Below are positions 25,316-33,931 of a stretch of DNA of 64,000 bases, piece after piece. This stretch comes from Pseudomonas sp. UYIF39 (GTDB taxonomy: Bacteria; Pseudomonadota; Gammaproteobacteria; Pseudomonadales; Pseudomonadaceae), in contig NZ_JALBYU010000008.1 of assembly GCF_029963765.1 (NCBI RefSeq), forward strand, positions 231,094-295,093, given 5' to 3'. Under the pieces are notes generated by a model. It was not told the DNA's origin and made no database searches. It saw only the letters and a program-made list of their open reading frames with translations. Every line of letters starts with the position of its first letter. Within the stretch, counting starts at the first letter, position 1. The position numbers and the translations under genes were made by a program.

Positions 25316-26488
25316 CTATTTCAAATGGCGGAAACTTTGGACTGCGGAACCGAGCACCACGGCGCCAGCCGCAATCGCCACCCAGAACCCGCTGCGCGCG
25401 CCAAACGCATCGATCAGCCAACCGGAACTGGCCGCGCCGATCGCCACGCCAATGCTCAACCCGGTCACCAGCCAGGTCAGGCCTTCAGTGAGTTTTGCCG
25501 GCGGCACGATGCGCTCCACCAACGCCATCGCAACAATTAGCGTCGGCGCAAAAAACAGCCCGGCGACAAACACCGCCAGCGACAGCCCGAGAATGTTCGT
25601 CGCCAGCAGCAACGGCAACGTGGTCACCGCCGTCGCCACCCCGCCGTAAAGGAACAGTCGCGGCAACGGCAGTTTCGAGCGCAACGCCCCAAACGCCAAA
25701 CCGGCCAGGCATGAGCCGATGGCATACACCGACAACACAATGCTCGCCGCCGCCGGCTGGTCCTGCTGCTGGGCGAACGCCACGCTGACCACGTCCACCA
25801 CGCCGACGATGGTGCCCATGGCGACCATCAACAGCATCAGCAATTGAATCTCGCCGGAGCGAATGATTGAGCCTTGATGATGTTCTTCATGGGGATGAAT
25901 CGCCGGCTCGGTGTCACGTTGCAGCACAAACGCCGTCACCCCGATCGCGAGCATCAACAACGCCGCCAACGGCCCCGCCTCAGGGAACGCCACCACGCAC
26001 AACCCCACCGACAGCGGCGGTCCGACAATAAAGCAGACTTCATCCAGCACCGACTCCAGCGCATAAGCGGTTTGCAGTTCAGGCTGGCCGCGATACACCT
26101 CGGTCCAGCGCGCCCGCACCATCGCCGACATGCTTGGCATGCAACCGGCCAGCGCGGCGAACACAAATAACGTCCACTGCGGCGCCTGCAAACGGGTGCA
26201 AAGCAACACCAGCAACAACGCCCCGCCACCGATCAGCGCCGAGACTGGCAAGATCCGGCGCTGCCCGAAACGGTCCACCAGCCGCGAAACCTGCGGTGCA
26301 CAAAACGCCGTGGCCAGGGCAAACGTGGCCGCCACTGCGCCAGCCAATCCATACCCGCCCTGCAGTTGCGAGAGCATGGTGATCAGGCCGATGCCGGTCA
26401 TGGAAATCGGCATGCGAGCGATCATCCCGGCCAGCACAAAAGCGCTGCTGCCTGGAGCTTTGAACAGCTCGCGGTAGGGGTTTGCCAT
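25316..26488 (-). CDS. MFS transporter, 12-helix type
   Basis: The start at 26488 (MANPYRELFKAPGSSAFVLA) is the first that places the first helix normally; the longer frame to 26578 has a non-membrane front. The 390-residue product has 12 hydrophobic segments, the loop-2/3 motif APQVSRLVDRFGQRRILPVS, and a His-rich central loop (HPHEEHHQGS). It resembles uncharacterised sugar/drug-type efflux MFS proteins. No partner gene suggests the substrate. It is divergent to the GH15 gene. Confidence 0.85.
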   Translation of the reverse strand: MANPYRELFKAPGSSAFVLAGMIARMPISMTGIGLITMLSQLQGGYGLAGAVAATFALATAFCAPQVSRLVDRFGQRRILPVSALIGGGALLLVLLCTRLQAPQWTLFVFAALAGCMPSMSAMVRARWTEVYRGQPELQTAYALESVLDEVCFIVGPPLSVGLCVVAFPEAGPLAALLMLAIGVTAFVLQRDTEPAIHPHEEHHQGSIIRSGEIQLLMLLMVAMGTIVGVVDVVSVAFAQQQDQPAAASIVLSVYAIGSCLAGLAFGALRSKLPLPRLFLYGGVATAVTTLPLLLATNILGLSLAVFVAGLFFAPTLIVAMALVERIVPPAKLTEGLTWLVTGLSIGVAIGAASSGWLIDAFGARSGFWVAIAAGAVVLGSAVQSFRHLK

Positions 26489-26714
26489 AGGTGCAGGTCT
26501 CAACAAGGGACTGCAAGTTGCCATAAACGCGGGTTGAGGGGAAAGCAGCCAATTGTTGGTGGAATGTGAAGGCCCCACGACTTGATCGTTCCCACACCGG
26601 GGGAACGATCAAGTGTCAGGTGACGAAACTTTCATGGTTCGGCGTGAACTCTCATCACCGCCCGCCAGTCAGCTAGTTAAGCCCTCGACACAAGACTCCC
26701 GGAGTTTCGCGGCA

Positions 26715-28541
26715 ATGGCTGATCATCATCCCGAAAAACAAAGCGCTATCGATGCCCATGGCATCATCGGCGACATGCGCAGCGCGGCACTGGTCAACGA
26801 CAAGGGCAGTGTGGACTTTTTCTGCTGGCCGGAATTCGACAGCCCGTCGATCTTCTGTTCGCTGCTGGACACACCCGAGGCCGGGATTTTCCAACTGTCC
26901 CCGGATTTACCCGACGCTCGCCGCGAGCAGATTTACCTGCCCGACACCAACGTGCTGCAAACCCGTTGGCTCAGCGACCGCGCAGTCGTCGAAGTCACCG
27001 ACCTGCTGCCCATTGGCGACAGCGAAGATGCCACTCCGCTGCTGATGCGCCGGGTTCGTGTGGTCAGCGGCCAGGCAACGTTTTATATGCGCTGCGCCGT
27101 GCGCCATGACTACGCTCGCGCCAAGACCCGCGCGCGCATGGATGAAAAAGACGTTACCTTCGAGGCCACAGATCAGCCGTCCCTGCGCCTGTCTTCGGAT
27201 CAGGTTTTGCGTATAGACGGCCATTCGGCAGTCGCCGAATTCACCCTCGAACAGGACCAGAGCGCCGAATTCATGCTGGGCGGTATCGACGACCCGCGAT
27301 TCAAGGAAGGCGCCGCCGCGATTTGCCTGGAACGGACCCTGAAGTTCTGGCGCGACTGGATCGGCCAATCCAGCTACCGCGGCCGCTGGCGGGAGATGGT
27401 CAATCGCTCGGCCTTGGCGCTGAAGCTGCTGACCTCGCGCAAGCATGGCGCAATCCTCGCCGCCGCGACCTTCGGCCTGCCGGAAACACCCGGCGGTGAA
27501 CGCAATTGGGACTACCGCTATACGTGGATCCGCGACGCCTCGTTCACCGTCTACGCGTTCATGCGCCTGGGCTTCGTTCAGGAGGCCAATGATTACATGC
27601 GCTGGCTGCGCGGGCGGGTCAGCGATTGCCACGGCAAGTCCATGAAGCTCAACATCCTCTACGCCATCGACGGCCGTCAGGAACTGCCGGAAACCGAACT
27701 CTCGCACCTCTGCGGCCATGGCGGCGCGACACCGGTACGGATCGGCAATCAGGCTTACGATCAGGTCCAGCTCGACATCTTCGGCGAGCTGATGGACGCG
27801 GTGTACCTGGTCAACAAATACGGCGACGCCATCTCCCATGAAGGCTGGAAACACGCGGTGGAAGTGGTCGACCAGGTCTGCGAAACCTGGGAGCAAAAGG
27901 ACGTCGGCATCTGGGAAATGCGCGGCGAACAGCATCACTTCCTGCATTCGCGGCTGATGTGCTGGGTCGCGCTGGACCGGGCCATTCGCCTCGCCTCAAA
28001 ACGCTCACTGCCCGCCCCGTTCGCCCGCTGGGACCAGACCCGACAGGCGATCTATGCTGACATCTGGGAAAATTTCTGGAACGAAGAGCGCGGGCATTTC
28101 GTCCAGTACATCGGCGGCACCGCACTTGATGGCTCGATGTTGCTGATGCCGTTGGTGCGCTTCGTCAGCGCCAAAGATCCACGCTGGCTTGCGACCCTCG
28201 ACGCCATCGAAAAGAATCTGGTGCGCGATGGAATGGTTTACCGCTATCGCAATGACGAAGCCCGGATCGACGGCCTCGACGGCACCGAAGGCGCCTTCGC
28301 CGCGTGCTCGTTCTGGTACGTCGAATGCCTGGCCCGCGCCGGCCGGCTGGAAAAGGCGCATCTGGAATTTGAACAGCTGCTGAGGTACGCCAACCCGCTG
28401 GGGTTGTACGCCGAAGAGTTCGACAGCCATGCGCGGCATCTGGGCAATACGCCGCAAGCGCTGACGCATTTGGCCCTGATCAGTGCGGCCAGTTTCCTGG
28501 ATCGGAAACTGAGTGGGGAGAAGAGTTTCTGGCAGCCGTGA
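26715..28541 (+). CDS. Glycoside hydrolase family 15 protein (glucoamylase/trehalase-like)
   Basis: The start at 26715 (MADHHPEKQSAIDAHGIIGD) matches the usual beginning of the family; a longer frame from 26613 is possible. The 608-residue product has the N-terminal beta-sandwich (SVDFFCWPEFDSPSIFCSLL) and an alpha/alpha-barrel with NWDYRYTWIRDASFTVYAFM, the main GH15 signature holding substrate-binding and acid residues. GTEGAFAACSFWYVECLARA near the C-terminus carries the second catalytic Glu region. It lacks a signal peptide, so it is cytoplasmic. Relatives act on trehalose or alpha-1,4-glucans; which applies here is not readable. Confidence 0.9.
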   Translation: MADHHPEKQSAIDAHGIIGDMRSAALVNDKGSVDFFCWPEFDSPSIFCSLLDTPEAGIFQLSPDLPDARREQIYLPDTNVLQTRWLSDRAVVEVTDLLPIGDSEDATPLLMRRVRVVSGQATFYMRCAVRHDYARAKTRARMDEKDVTFEATDQPSLRLSSDQVLRIDGHSAVAEFTLEQDQSAEFMLGGIDDPRFKEGAAAICLERTLKFWRDWIGQSSYRGRWREMVNRSALALKLLTSRKHGAILAAATFGLPETPGGERNWDYRYTWIRDASFTVYAFMRLGFVQEANDYMRWLRGRVSDCHGKSMKLNILYAIDGRQELPETELSHLCGHGGATPVRIGNQAYDQVQLDIFGELMDAVYLVNKYGDAISHEGWKHAVEVVDQVCETWEQKDVGIWEMRGEQHHFLHSRLMCWVALDRAIRLASKRSLPAPFARWDQTRQAIYADIWENFWNEERGHFVQYIGGTALDGSMLLMPLVRFVSAKDPRWLATLDAIEKNLVRDGMVYRYRNDEARIDGLDGTEGAFAACSFWYVECLARAGRLEKAHLEFEQLLRYANPLGLYAEEFDSHARHLGNTPQALTHLALISAASFLDRKLSGEKSFWQP

Positions 28542-28710
28542 GAGCACCTCGCCACAGGTTTGTGTAGTCCGAAGTCCTGCATTGCTTAAACAAAACCCGC
28601 ATCCACCACCGGAAAAATCCTTTGTTGCCAGCCGTTACATCCCCCCCTACCATCCACCGTCAACGGGTACAGCGGAGCTGTCCAACAAAACCCGAATTCA
28701 AGGAACCAGA

Positions 28711-29100
28711 ATGACCCAGCGCATCCACCGCAGCATCGACACCCCTCTCAGGTCCGGACTGAATCGCGACGAATTGTGGGAAACCCACGACAAAGGCCTG
28801 ATCAAATGCTGGGAAATCGGCCGCCAACGCGCCGCCCGTTTCCCCGAACTCGTCCAACGCTGCCTTGCCGGCGAACTGCCGGTGCTGGGCTGGAAAGGTG
28901 GCGTCAGCCGCAGCCTGAAAAAACTCGAAAAATACGGATCCCTCAAGTACCTCGCTCAGTGGCAGGGGTTGCGCGGGGAAGATCTGGATATCGCGCTGAG
29001 TGAAGAACGGGCCTTGACCTGTTCGCGGACCAACATGGTGGTGACGTTTACGCCGGATCGGTCGAAGTACTTCAATCAGGTGGCGGAAGTGGAAGTCTAG
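28711..29100 (+). CDS. Conserved-looking hypothetical protein, 129 residues
   Basis: ATG at 28711 follows AAGGAACC. The product is soluble and basic in its centre, with RDELWETHDKGLIKCWEIGR, VLGWKGGVSRSLKKLEKYGS and VVTFTPDRSKYFNQVAEVEV. No membrane segment, signal peptide or Cys pair is seen, and I do not recognise a family. Codon use matches its neighbours and the reading frame is clean, so it is very likely a real gene. It lies between the GH15 and epoxide-hydrolase-like genes on the same strand, with 34 bases to the latter. Confidence 0.65.
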   Translation: MTQRIHRSIDTPLRSGLNRDELWETHDKGLIKCWEIGRQRAARFPELVQRCLAGELPVLGWKGGVSRSLKKLEKYGSLKYLAQWQGLRGEDLDIALSEERALTCSRTNMVVTFTPDRSKYFNQVAEVEV

Positions 29101-29134
29101 GAATCAGGCGAATACAACCTCTCTGGAGTATCGA

Positions 29135-30043
29135 ATGAACAATGAAGCGCTGATCCACTTCACCCAAACTCCAGGGTTGTCGCTCGCCTACGAAGAACAC
29201 GGCCCCACCACTGGCGAAGCCGTCATCCTCCTCCACGGCTTCCCCTACTCCCCCCGCGCCTACGACGAAATCGCCCCGACCCTCGCCGCCAAGGGCTACC
29301 GCGTCATCGTCCCGTACCTGCGCGGTTACGGCCCGACCCGGTTCAATCACCCAGACACCCTGCGTTCCGGACAACAAGCTGCCCTCGCTCAGGATTTACT
29401 GGATCTGATGGATGCGTTGGCCATTAAACAAGCCGCCCTGTGCGGCTACGACTGGGGCGGTCGGGCGGCGTGCATCGTGGCGGCGCTATGGCCCGAGCGG
29501 GTTCGTTGCCTGGTGACCGGCGACGGTTACAACCTTCAGAACATTCCTCATTCCACTAAACCGTTGGACCCGGACACCGAGCACCGCCTCTGGTATCAGT
29601 ACTACTTCCACACGCCACGCGGCGTCGAAGGCCTGACGAAAAATCGTCGAGCCTTGTGTGAATTACTCTGGAAGTTGTGGTCACCCACCTGGGCAAAAGG
29701 TCCTGAGTTGTATCCGTCAAGTGCACCGGCCTTTGATAATCCGGATTTCGTCGAGGTGGTGATTCACTCCTATCGCCACCGGTTCATGTACGCGCCCGGC
29801 GACCCGGCGCTGGAGTGGATCGAAGAAACGCTGACCCAGCAGCCGCCGATCAGCGTACCGACGATTTCTCTGTGTGGTGCCGACGATGGCGTCGGACCGG
29901 CAGCGGAGATTGACGAAGACATCGCCCATTTCACCGGGCGTTATGAGCGGCGAGTGCTGGCGGGCGTCGGCCATAACATTCCCGAAGAAGCACCCGAGGC
30001 AACGCTCAGAGCGTTACTGGGTCTGTTGGAGGGCTTACGCTGA
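29135..30043 (+). CDS. Alpha/beta hydrolase, epoxide-hydrolase-like
   Basis: The 302-residue product has the oxyanion-hole motif ILLHGFPYSP and a nucleophile elbow LCGYDWGGRAACIVAALWPE with Asp rather than Ser. This points to epoxide hydrolase or haloalkane-dehalogenase-type chemistry. The late Asp and His lie in SLCGADDGVGP and AGVGHNIPEEAP. A cap domain rich in Trp and Tyr separates the halves. Its 3' end overlaps the convergent AraC regulator gene by 38 bases. The substrate is unknown. Confidence 0.87.
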   Translation: MNNEALIHFTQTPGLSLAYEEHGPTTGEAVILLHGFPYSPRAYDEIAPTLAAKGYRVIVPYLRGYGPTRFNHPDTLRSGQQAALAQDLLDLMDALAIKQAALCGYDWGGRAACIVAALWPERVRCLVTGDGYNLQNIPHSTKPLDPDTEHRLWYQYYFHTPRGVEGLTKNRRALCELLWKLWSPTWAKGPELYPSSAPAFDNPDFVEVVIHSYRHRFMYAPGDPALEWIEETLTQQPPISVPTISLCGADDGVGPAAEIDEDIAHFTGRYERRVLAGVGHNIPEEAPEATLRALLGLLEGLR

Positions 30044-30989
30044 AACGCTCGCGATAAGCCTGCGGGGTCACGCCCATGGCCCGCAGAAAACTGCGTCGAA
30101 GCGTCTCTTCGCTGCCGAATCCGCATTGCACCGCCACCCGTTTGATCGGCACGCCGGTATCGCTGAGCAAACGTCGGGCGGTCTCGACCCGAATCAGTTC
30201 GATGGCCCGGGCCGGCGTCTGGCCGGTGTCGGCGCGGTAGTGGCGGACGAAGCTGCGTTCGCTCATGCCGGCCTGCAGGGCCAGGCTCGGGATGCCCAAA
30301 TCCTTGGTGAGGTTTTCGCTGATCCAGGCGTGAAGTTCGTCGAAACGGTTGCCTTCCTTTTGCAAAGAGAGGGTCACGCTGAACTGCGACTGCCCGCCGG
30401 GGCGTTTCAGGAACACCACCAGTTGCCGCGCGACTTCCAGGGCCATCGTGCGGCCGAGGTCTTCTTCGACCATCGCCAGCGCCAGATCGATACCGGCGGT
30501 GACCCCGGCCGAGGTCCAGACCGGGCCGTCATTAATGAAAATCGGATTGGGTTCAACCTGCAGCCGCGGATGCTGCTGCGCCAACTGCTCGCAACGGGTC
30601 CAGTGAGTGACCACCCGCCGGCCATCGAGCCAGCCACTGGCCGCCAGCAAAAATGCCCCGGTGCACACCGACGATACTCGCCGACACCCTGTCGCGTGTT
30701 TACGCACCCACGCCACCAGCGGTTGGTCTTCGGCCGCGTCGTAAACGCCCCAGCCACCGGCAATGATCAATGTGTCACTGCCCTCTTCAGGCAACGGCTC
30801 GGCCAACAGCGCCAGCCCCGCCGACGACATCACCGCCCCGCCGCCGCTGGCAATCACCGACGGAGCATAAGGTGGCGAAAAACCTTGCTGGCGGGAAATA
30901 TCGTTGGCCGAGGCGAACACCTGCAATGGCCCGGTGACGTCGAGCAGTTGCACATTGGCAAAGGCGAGCACGTGAATGGTTTTCGGCAT
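30006..30989 (-). CDS. GlxA/FtrA-type regulator: DJ-1/PfpI domain plus AraC helix-turn-helix
   Basis: The start at 30989 (MPKTIHVLAFANVQLLDVTG) begins the DJ-1/PfpI domain directly; the longer upstream frame runs through the divergent gene. The 327-residue product carries the DJ-1 elbow VSSVCTGAFLLAASGWLDGR (Cys present) and a C-terminal AraC domain (LALQAGMSERSFVRHYRADT, AVQCGFGSEETLRRSFLRAM). It is divergent from a DJ-1 family isonitrile hydratase gene 90 bases away. Direct repeats and a palindrome in that gap are probable binding sites. Confidence 0.9.
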   Translation of the reverse strand: MPKTIHVLAFANVQLLDVTGPLQVFASANDISRQQGFSPPYAPSVIASGGGAVMSSAGLALLAEPLPEEGSDTLIIAGGWGVYDAAEDQPLVAWVRKHATGCRRVSSVCTGAFLLAASGWLDGRRVVTHWTRCEQLAQQHPRLQVEPNPIFINDGPVWTSAGVTAGIDLALAMVEEDLGRTMALEVARQLVVFLKRPGGQSQFSVTLSLQKEGNRFDELHAWISENLTKDLGIPSLALQAGMSERSFVRHYRADTGQTPARAIELIRVETARRLLSDTGVPIKRVAVQCGFGSEETLRRSFLRAMGVTPQAYRERFSVSPPTDPVTL

Positions 30990-30990
30990 G

Positions 30991-31028
30991 ATTGGCGTAA
31001 TTCGTGGGGTTATTGGCGTATACGCCAA
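30991..31028. promoter_or_regulatory. Probable AraC-type operator: direct repeats plus palindrome
   Basis: ATTGGCGTA occurs at 30991-30999 and again at 31012-31020, exactly 21 bases (two helical turns) apart. The second copy is part of a perfect 16-bp palindrome, TTGGCGTATACGCCAA (31013-31028). Two in-phase direct half-sites are typical of AraC-family binding. The element lies between the regulator and the isonitrile hydratase gene. Confidence 0.6.
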
Positions 31029-31079
31029 ATCGTACGAGCCTAAAGTGAAGTCGTCCACCCACTTCATGAGAAAAATGCC

Positions 31080-31775
31080 ATGACGTTGCAGATCGGTTTT
31101 CTGTTGTTTCCACAGGTTCAGCAACTGGACCTCACCGGCCCTTACGACGTACTGGCCTCGCTGCCGGACGTGAAGGTGCATTTGATCTGGAAGGACCTGA
31201 TGCCGGTCACCGCAAGCACGGGCCTGGTGCTGAAACCGACCACCACGTTCGACGATTGCCCGCCGCTGGATGTCATCTGCATTCCCGGCGGCAGTGGCGT
31301 CGGGCCGTTGATGGAAGATGAAGAGACGCTGGCCTTCATCAAGGCGCAGGCCGCCACCGCGCATTACGTCACGTCGGTGTGTACCGGCGCGCTGGTGCTC
31401 GGTGCGGCGGGTCTGCTGAAGGGCAAACGCGCCACCACTCATTGGGCTTATCACGAATTGCTGGCGCCTTTGGGGGCGATCCCGGTGAAGGATCGGGTGG
31501 TGCGCGACGGCAATCTGTTGACCGGTGGAGGGATCACGGCGGGCATCGATTTTGCCCTGACCCTGGCCGCGGAGCTGTTCGATAAGGACACGGCAGAGCT
31601 GGTGCAGTTGCAGCTGGAATATGCCCCGGCACCGCCGTTTGCGTCGGGCAGTCCTGAGACGGCTCCGGTCAGTGTGCTGGAGGAGGCCCGCAAACGTGCT
31701 GCCGGGTCATTGAAACTGCGCTCGGAAATCACTGAACGTGTAGCGGCGAAACTCGATCAGTTGTCAGCACGCTGA
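31080..31775 (+). CDS. inhA: DJ-1/PfpI family protein, isonitrile hydratase-like
   Basis: The 231-residue product starts MTLQIGFLLFPQVQQLDLTG and has the nucleophile elbow YVTSVCTGALVLGAAGLLKG with Cys near residue 101. It also has the GGGITAGIDFAL stretch of the isonitrile hydratase group. Length and composition match InhA of P. putida (about 228 residues), which hydrates isonitriles to N-substituted formamides. A GlxA-type regulator is encoded divergently. The exact substrate is inferred from the family. Confidence 0.82.
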   Translation: MTLQIGFLLFPQVQQLDLTGPYDVLASLPDVKVHLIWKDLMPVTASTGLVLKPTTTFDDCPPLDVICIPGGSGVGPLMEDEETLAFIKAQAATAHYVTSVCTGALVLGAAGLLKGKRATTHWAYHELLAPLGAIPVKDRVVRDGNLLTGGGITAGIDFALTLAAELFDKDTAELVQLQLEYAPAPPFASGSPETAPVSVLEEARKRAAGSLKLRSEITERVAAKLDQLSAR

Positions 31776-31854
31776 TCCATCCCGACCGGCAGCCAGTGCC
31801 TGGCTGCCGTTCCCTCCGGCCAAAATGACGCGCCGAGGTTTTTCCATCGCTCAT

Positions 31855-31878
31855 AAAAAAACCCGCCTAAGCGGGTTT
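31855..31878 (-). terminator. Rho-independent terminator of RsmX-like copy 1
   Basis: On the minus strand AACCCGCTTAGGCGGG is followed by TTTTTTT. Read on the plus strand it could also end the isonitrile hydratase mRNA, though its T run there is short (TTTCTC). Confidence 0.85.
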
Positions 31879-31968
31879 CTCAAGACCATTTTCGACATCC
31901 TGTCGGCAGCCATCCTGGCCAATGGTCGATCATCCGTGATCCTGAACGCTTCCTGCGCTTCAGTTGAT
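31855..31968 (-). ncRNA. rsmX: RsmX-like small RNA, copy 1 (Gac/Rsm system)
   Basis: On the minus strand a putative -10 TAATCT (31980-31975) is followed by about 114 nt ending in CCCGCTTAGGCGGGTTTTTTT. At least four hairpins expose GGA in the loop: GCGC-AGGA-AGCG, GATCA-CGGA-TGATC, GCC-AGGA-TGGC and CGACA-GGA-TGTCG. This is the hallmark of RNAs that sequester RsmA/CsrA proteins. It is a diverged duplicate of the RNA at 32071-32188. A tandem rsmX arrangement is known from some P. fluorescens-group strains. No protein-coding frame fits. Confidence 0.75.
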
Positions 31969-32024
31969 GTATCCAGATTAAACACATCGGTGACGCATCA
32001 AAAGACGACATACCCGTTAGCGGG

Positions 32025-32030
32025 TGTAAG
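32025..32030. promoter_or_regulatory. Candidate GacA half-site upstream of RsmX-like copy 1
   Basis: TGTAAG matches the left half of the GacA upstream activating sequence (TGTAAG-N6-CTTACA) and lies about 57-62 bases upstream of the inferred transcript start. The second half is poorly conserved. Confidence 0.4.
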
Positions 32031-32070
32031 CCTTTGACCACTCGAACCTTGAAGCAGATTTCGACAGACC

Positions 32071-32097
32071 AAAAAAAACCCGCCGAAGCGGGTTTTT
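32071..32097 (-). terminator. Rho-independent terminator of RsmX-like copy 2
   Basis: CCCGC TTCG GCGGG followed by eight T on the minus strand is a strong intrinsic terminator with a stable TTCG loop. It also has a T run on the plus strand. Confidence 0.9.
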
Positions 32098-32188
32098 CCC
32101 AAGACCATTACGACTCCCTGTCGGGCAGCGATTCCTTGCTTATGGTCGATCATCCGTGATCCCGAGCACTTCCTGTGCTTCGGTTGAT
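32071..32188 (-). ncRNA. rsmX: RsmX-like small RNA, copy 2 (Gac/Rsm system)
   Basis: A -10-like TAATCT at 32200-32195 precedes about 118 nt that end in CCCGCTTCGGCGGGTTTTTTTT. Looped GGA motifs include GCAC-AGGA-AGTGC and GATCA-CGGA-TGATC, plus AAGGAAT and CGAC-AGGG-AGTCG, where the loop reads GGG/GGA. The stretch GGATCACGGATGATCGACCA is identical in both copies while flanking bases differ, as expected for selection on RsmA binding sites. Both copies are transcribed leftward, each with its own promoter and terminator. Confidence 0.78.
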
Positions 32189-32244
32189 GAGGCTAGATTA
32201 CGCTTCGGATCCAATGTGCAATAGACGACATAGCTACCATCGCG

Positions 32245-32250
32245 TGTAGG
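32245..32250. promoter_or_regulatory. Candidate GacA half-site upstream of RsmX-like copy 2
   Basis: TGTAGG matches five of six bases of the GacA half-site and lies at the same 57-62 base distance from the inferred start as the TGTAAG of the other copy. The equal spacing is the main support. Confidence 0.35.
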
Positions 32251-32313
32251 ACATTCGCTATAGCCGCCCTTCCGAAAACCCTTAGACGGCTCAGGTATCG
32301 AGCAGTGAAGCCA

Positions 32314-32802
32314 TCACTCTTCCTGACGCTCGCGCGCCTTGGCACTGACTTTGAGAAACTCTTCGATGTTGTTCATCTGTTCATCCCAACCGCGACTGTC
32401 CATGCGGAACGCCTTGAGTCGGCGTGTCTGAGGGATGTGATCGAAACCGGACTCGGTGACCTTGAGTAACGTGCCTTCATCCATGTCTTCGAGTTCGAAC
32501 TTCACCAGTGTGGTGGGTTCCTGGGAGTAATCGAGCTCCGGCTCCACGGCATACGGGTGCCAGCGAAACGAAAACACCCGTTCGGGCTCGACCCGCTCCA
32601 CCAGTACGTTCCACAGCAAGTGTTCATAACCCGGGTACGTAATCTGCCCCTGGGTCCATTCACCGGCGACAAAGCGCTTGCCCTCCAGCGCCACGCCAAA
32701 CCACTGTCCGAAGGCTTCGGCATTGGCCAGCACACGCCAGACCTGCGAGCGCGGCGTTTTGAGCAGGATCTTCCTTTCGATGCGATCTGATGCTGGATTC
32801 AT
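32314..32802 (-). CDS. SRPBCC / AHSA1-like domain protein
   Basis: The start at 32802 follows a strong CAGGAGGTGA. The 162-residue soluble product shows the START-like helix-grip pattern of the AHSA1 (activator of Hsp90 ATPase-like) group: IERKILLKTPRSQVWRVLAN at the front, then WTQGQITYPGYEHLLWNVLV, VFSFRWHPYAVEPE, and a C-terminal helix GWDEQMNNIEEFLKV. Such proteins bind hydrophobic ligands; the ligand is unknown. Confidence 0.88.
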   Translation of the reverse strand: MNPASDRIERKILLKTPRSQVWRVLANAEAFGQWFGVALEGKRFVAGEWTQGQITYPGYEHLLWNVLVERVEPERVFSFRWHPYAVEPELDYSQEPTTLVKFELEDMDEGTLLKVTESGFDHIPQTRRLKAFRMDSRGWDEQMNNIEEFLKVSAKARERQEE

Positions 32803-32998
32803 AAGTCACCTCCTGTACCGAACAGTAGGCCTGTAAGACCACAAGACCAACCCTAAAGTTGTATCAATCGGGTAGCGCAATCAACCCTACCTGAAATATT
32901 CGGCTGCATGTCCAAGTGTAACGCCTGGTTTGAAGACAAAAACCAGAAGACCGAAACTGCTAACGTTAGGGCGAAGTTGACTCAGACAAGGATGATTC

Positions 32999-33931
32999 AT
33001 GCAGCTTTCACTTAAGCAACGTTATCGCGGAGCCCTACTGGGCCTGGCCTGCGGTGATGCCGTTGGCACCAGCGTCGAGTTCCAGCCACGCGGCTCGTTC
33101 AAGCCCCTGACCGACATGGTGGGTGGCGGCCCTTTCAATCTGAAACCCGGGCAATGGACCGATGACACCTCGATGGCGCTGTGCCTGGCCGAAAGCCTGC
33201 TGAGCAAAAACGGCTTCGAGGCGGCCGACCAGATGGGTCGTTACTTGAATTGGTGGCAATGGGGTTATCTGAGCTCAACGGGTGAATGCTTCGACATTGG
33301 CATGACCGTACGCGACGCCCTGACGCGTTATCAGGAAACCGGCGAACCGTTCGCCGGCTCCACCGATCCCCGCACGGCCGGGAACGGCTCGCTGATGCGT
33401 CTGGTGCCAATGGTGCTGTATTACTTTCCCGATCGCGACCGGGTCCTGGCATTTTCCGCCAACAGCTCGCGAACCACCCACGCCGCACCGGAAGCGGTCG
33501 AATGCTGTCAGTTGTTCGCCGAGCTGATCCACCGAGCGTTGCAAGGCGCGTCCAAGGCAGAAGTGCTCAGCTTGTCAGAAACGACATGCCTGGAACCCAA
33601 AGTGGCCGCCATCGCGCGAGGCGATTATTTCGGTAAACCTGAACGCGATATCCATGGCAGCGGTTACTGTGTTGCTTCACTGGAAGCGGCCCTGTGGTGC
33701 TTTCATCAGACTGACAGCTTTGAAGCCGCCATCCTGAAAGCCGCCAACCTGGGCGACGACGCCGATACCACTGCCGCCATCGTTGGCCAGTTGGCCGGGG
33801 CTCATTACGGTGTGCAGGCCATTCCCGACAGTTGGTTGGGGAAGTTACATTTGCGCGAAGACATCGAAGCCACGGCTGACGGTTTGCTGCGGGCAGCCAC
33901 CCTCACGCAATCAGGAGCACGCGATGAATAG
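32999..33931 (+). CDS. ADP-ribosylglycohydrolase family protein (DraG-like)
   Basis: The 310-residue all-helical product has both metal-binding signatures of the family: WTDDTSMAL (Asp55 and Asp56) near the front and LGDDADTTAAI (about residues 251-261) near the end. These coordinate the two Mg2+ ions used to remove ADP-ribose from targets. A GFA-family gene overlaps its last codons, so the two are co-translated. No ADP-ribosyltransferase gene is nearby, so a DraT/DraG role or a toxin-antidote role is unsupported; a function on free or small-molecule ADP-ribosides is possible. Confidence 0.9.
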   Translation: MQLSLKQRYRGALLGLACGDAVGTSVEFQPRGSFKPLTDMVGGGPFNLKPGQWTDDTSMALCLAESLLSKNGFEAADQMGRYLNWWQWGYLSSTGECFDIGMTVRDALTRYQETGEPFAGSTDPRTAGNGSLMRLVPMVLYYFPDRDRVLAFSANSSRTTHAAPEAVECCQLFAELIHRALQGASKAEVLSLSETTCLEPKVAAIARGDYFGKPERDIHGSGYCVASLEAALWCFHQTDSFEAAILKAANLGDDADTTAAIVGQLAGAHYGVQAIPDSWLGKLHLREDIEATADGLLRAATLTQSGARDE

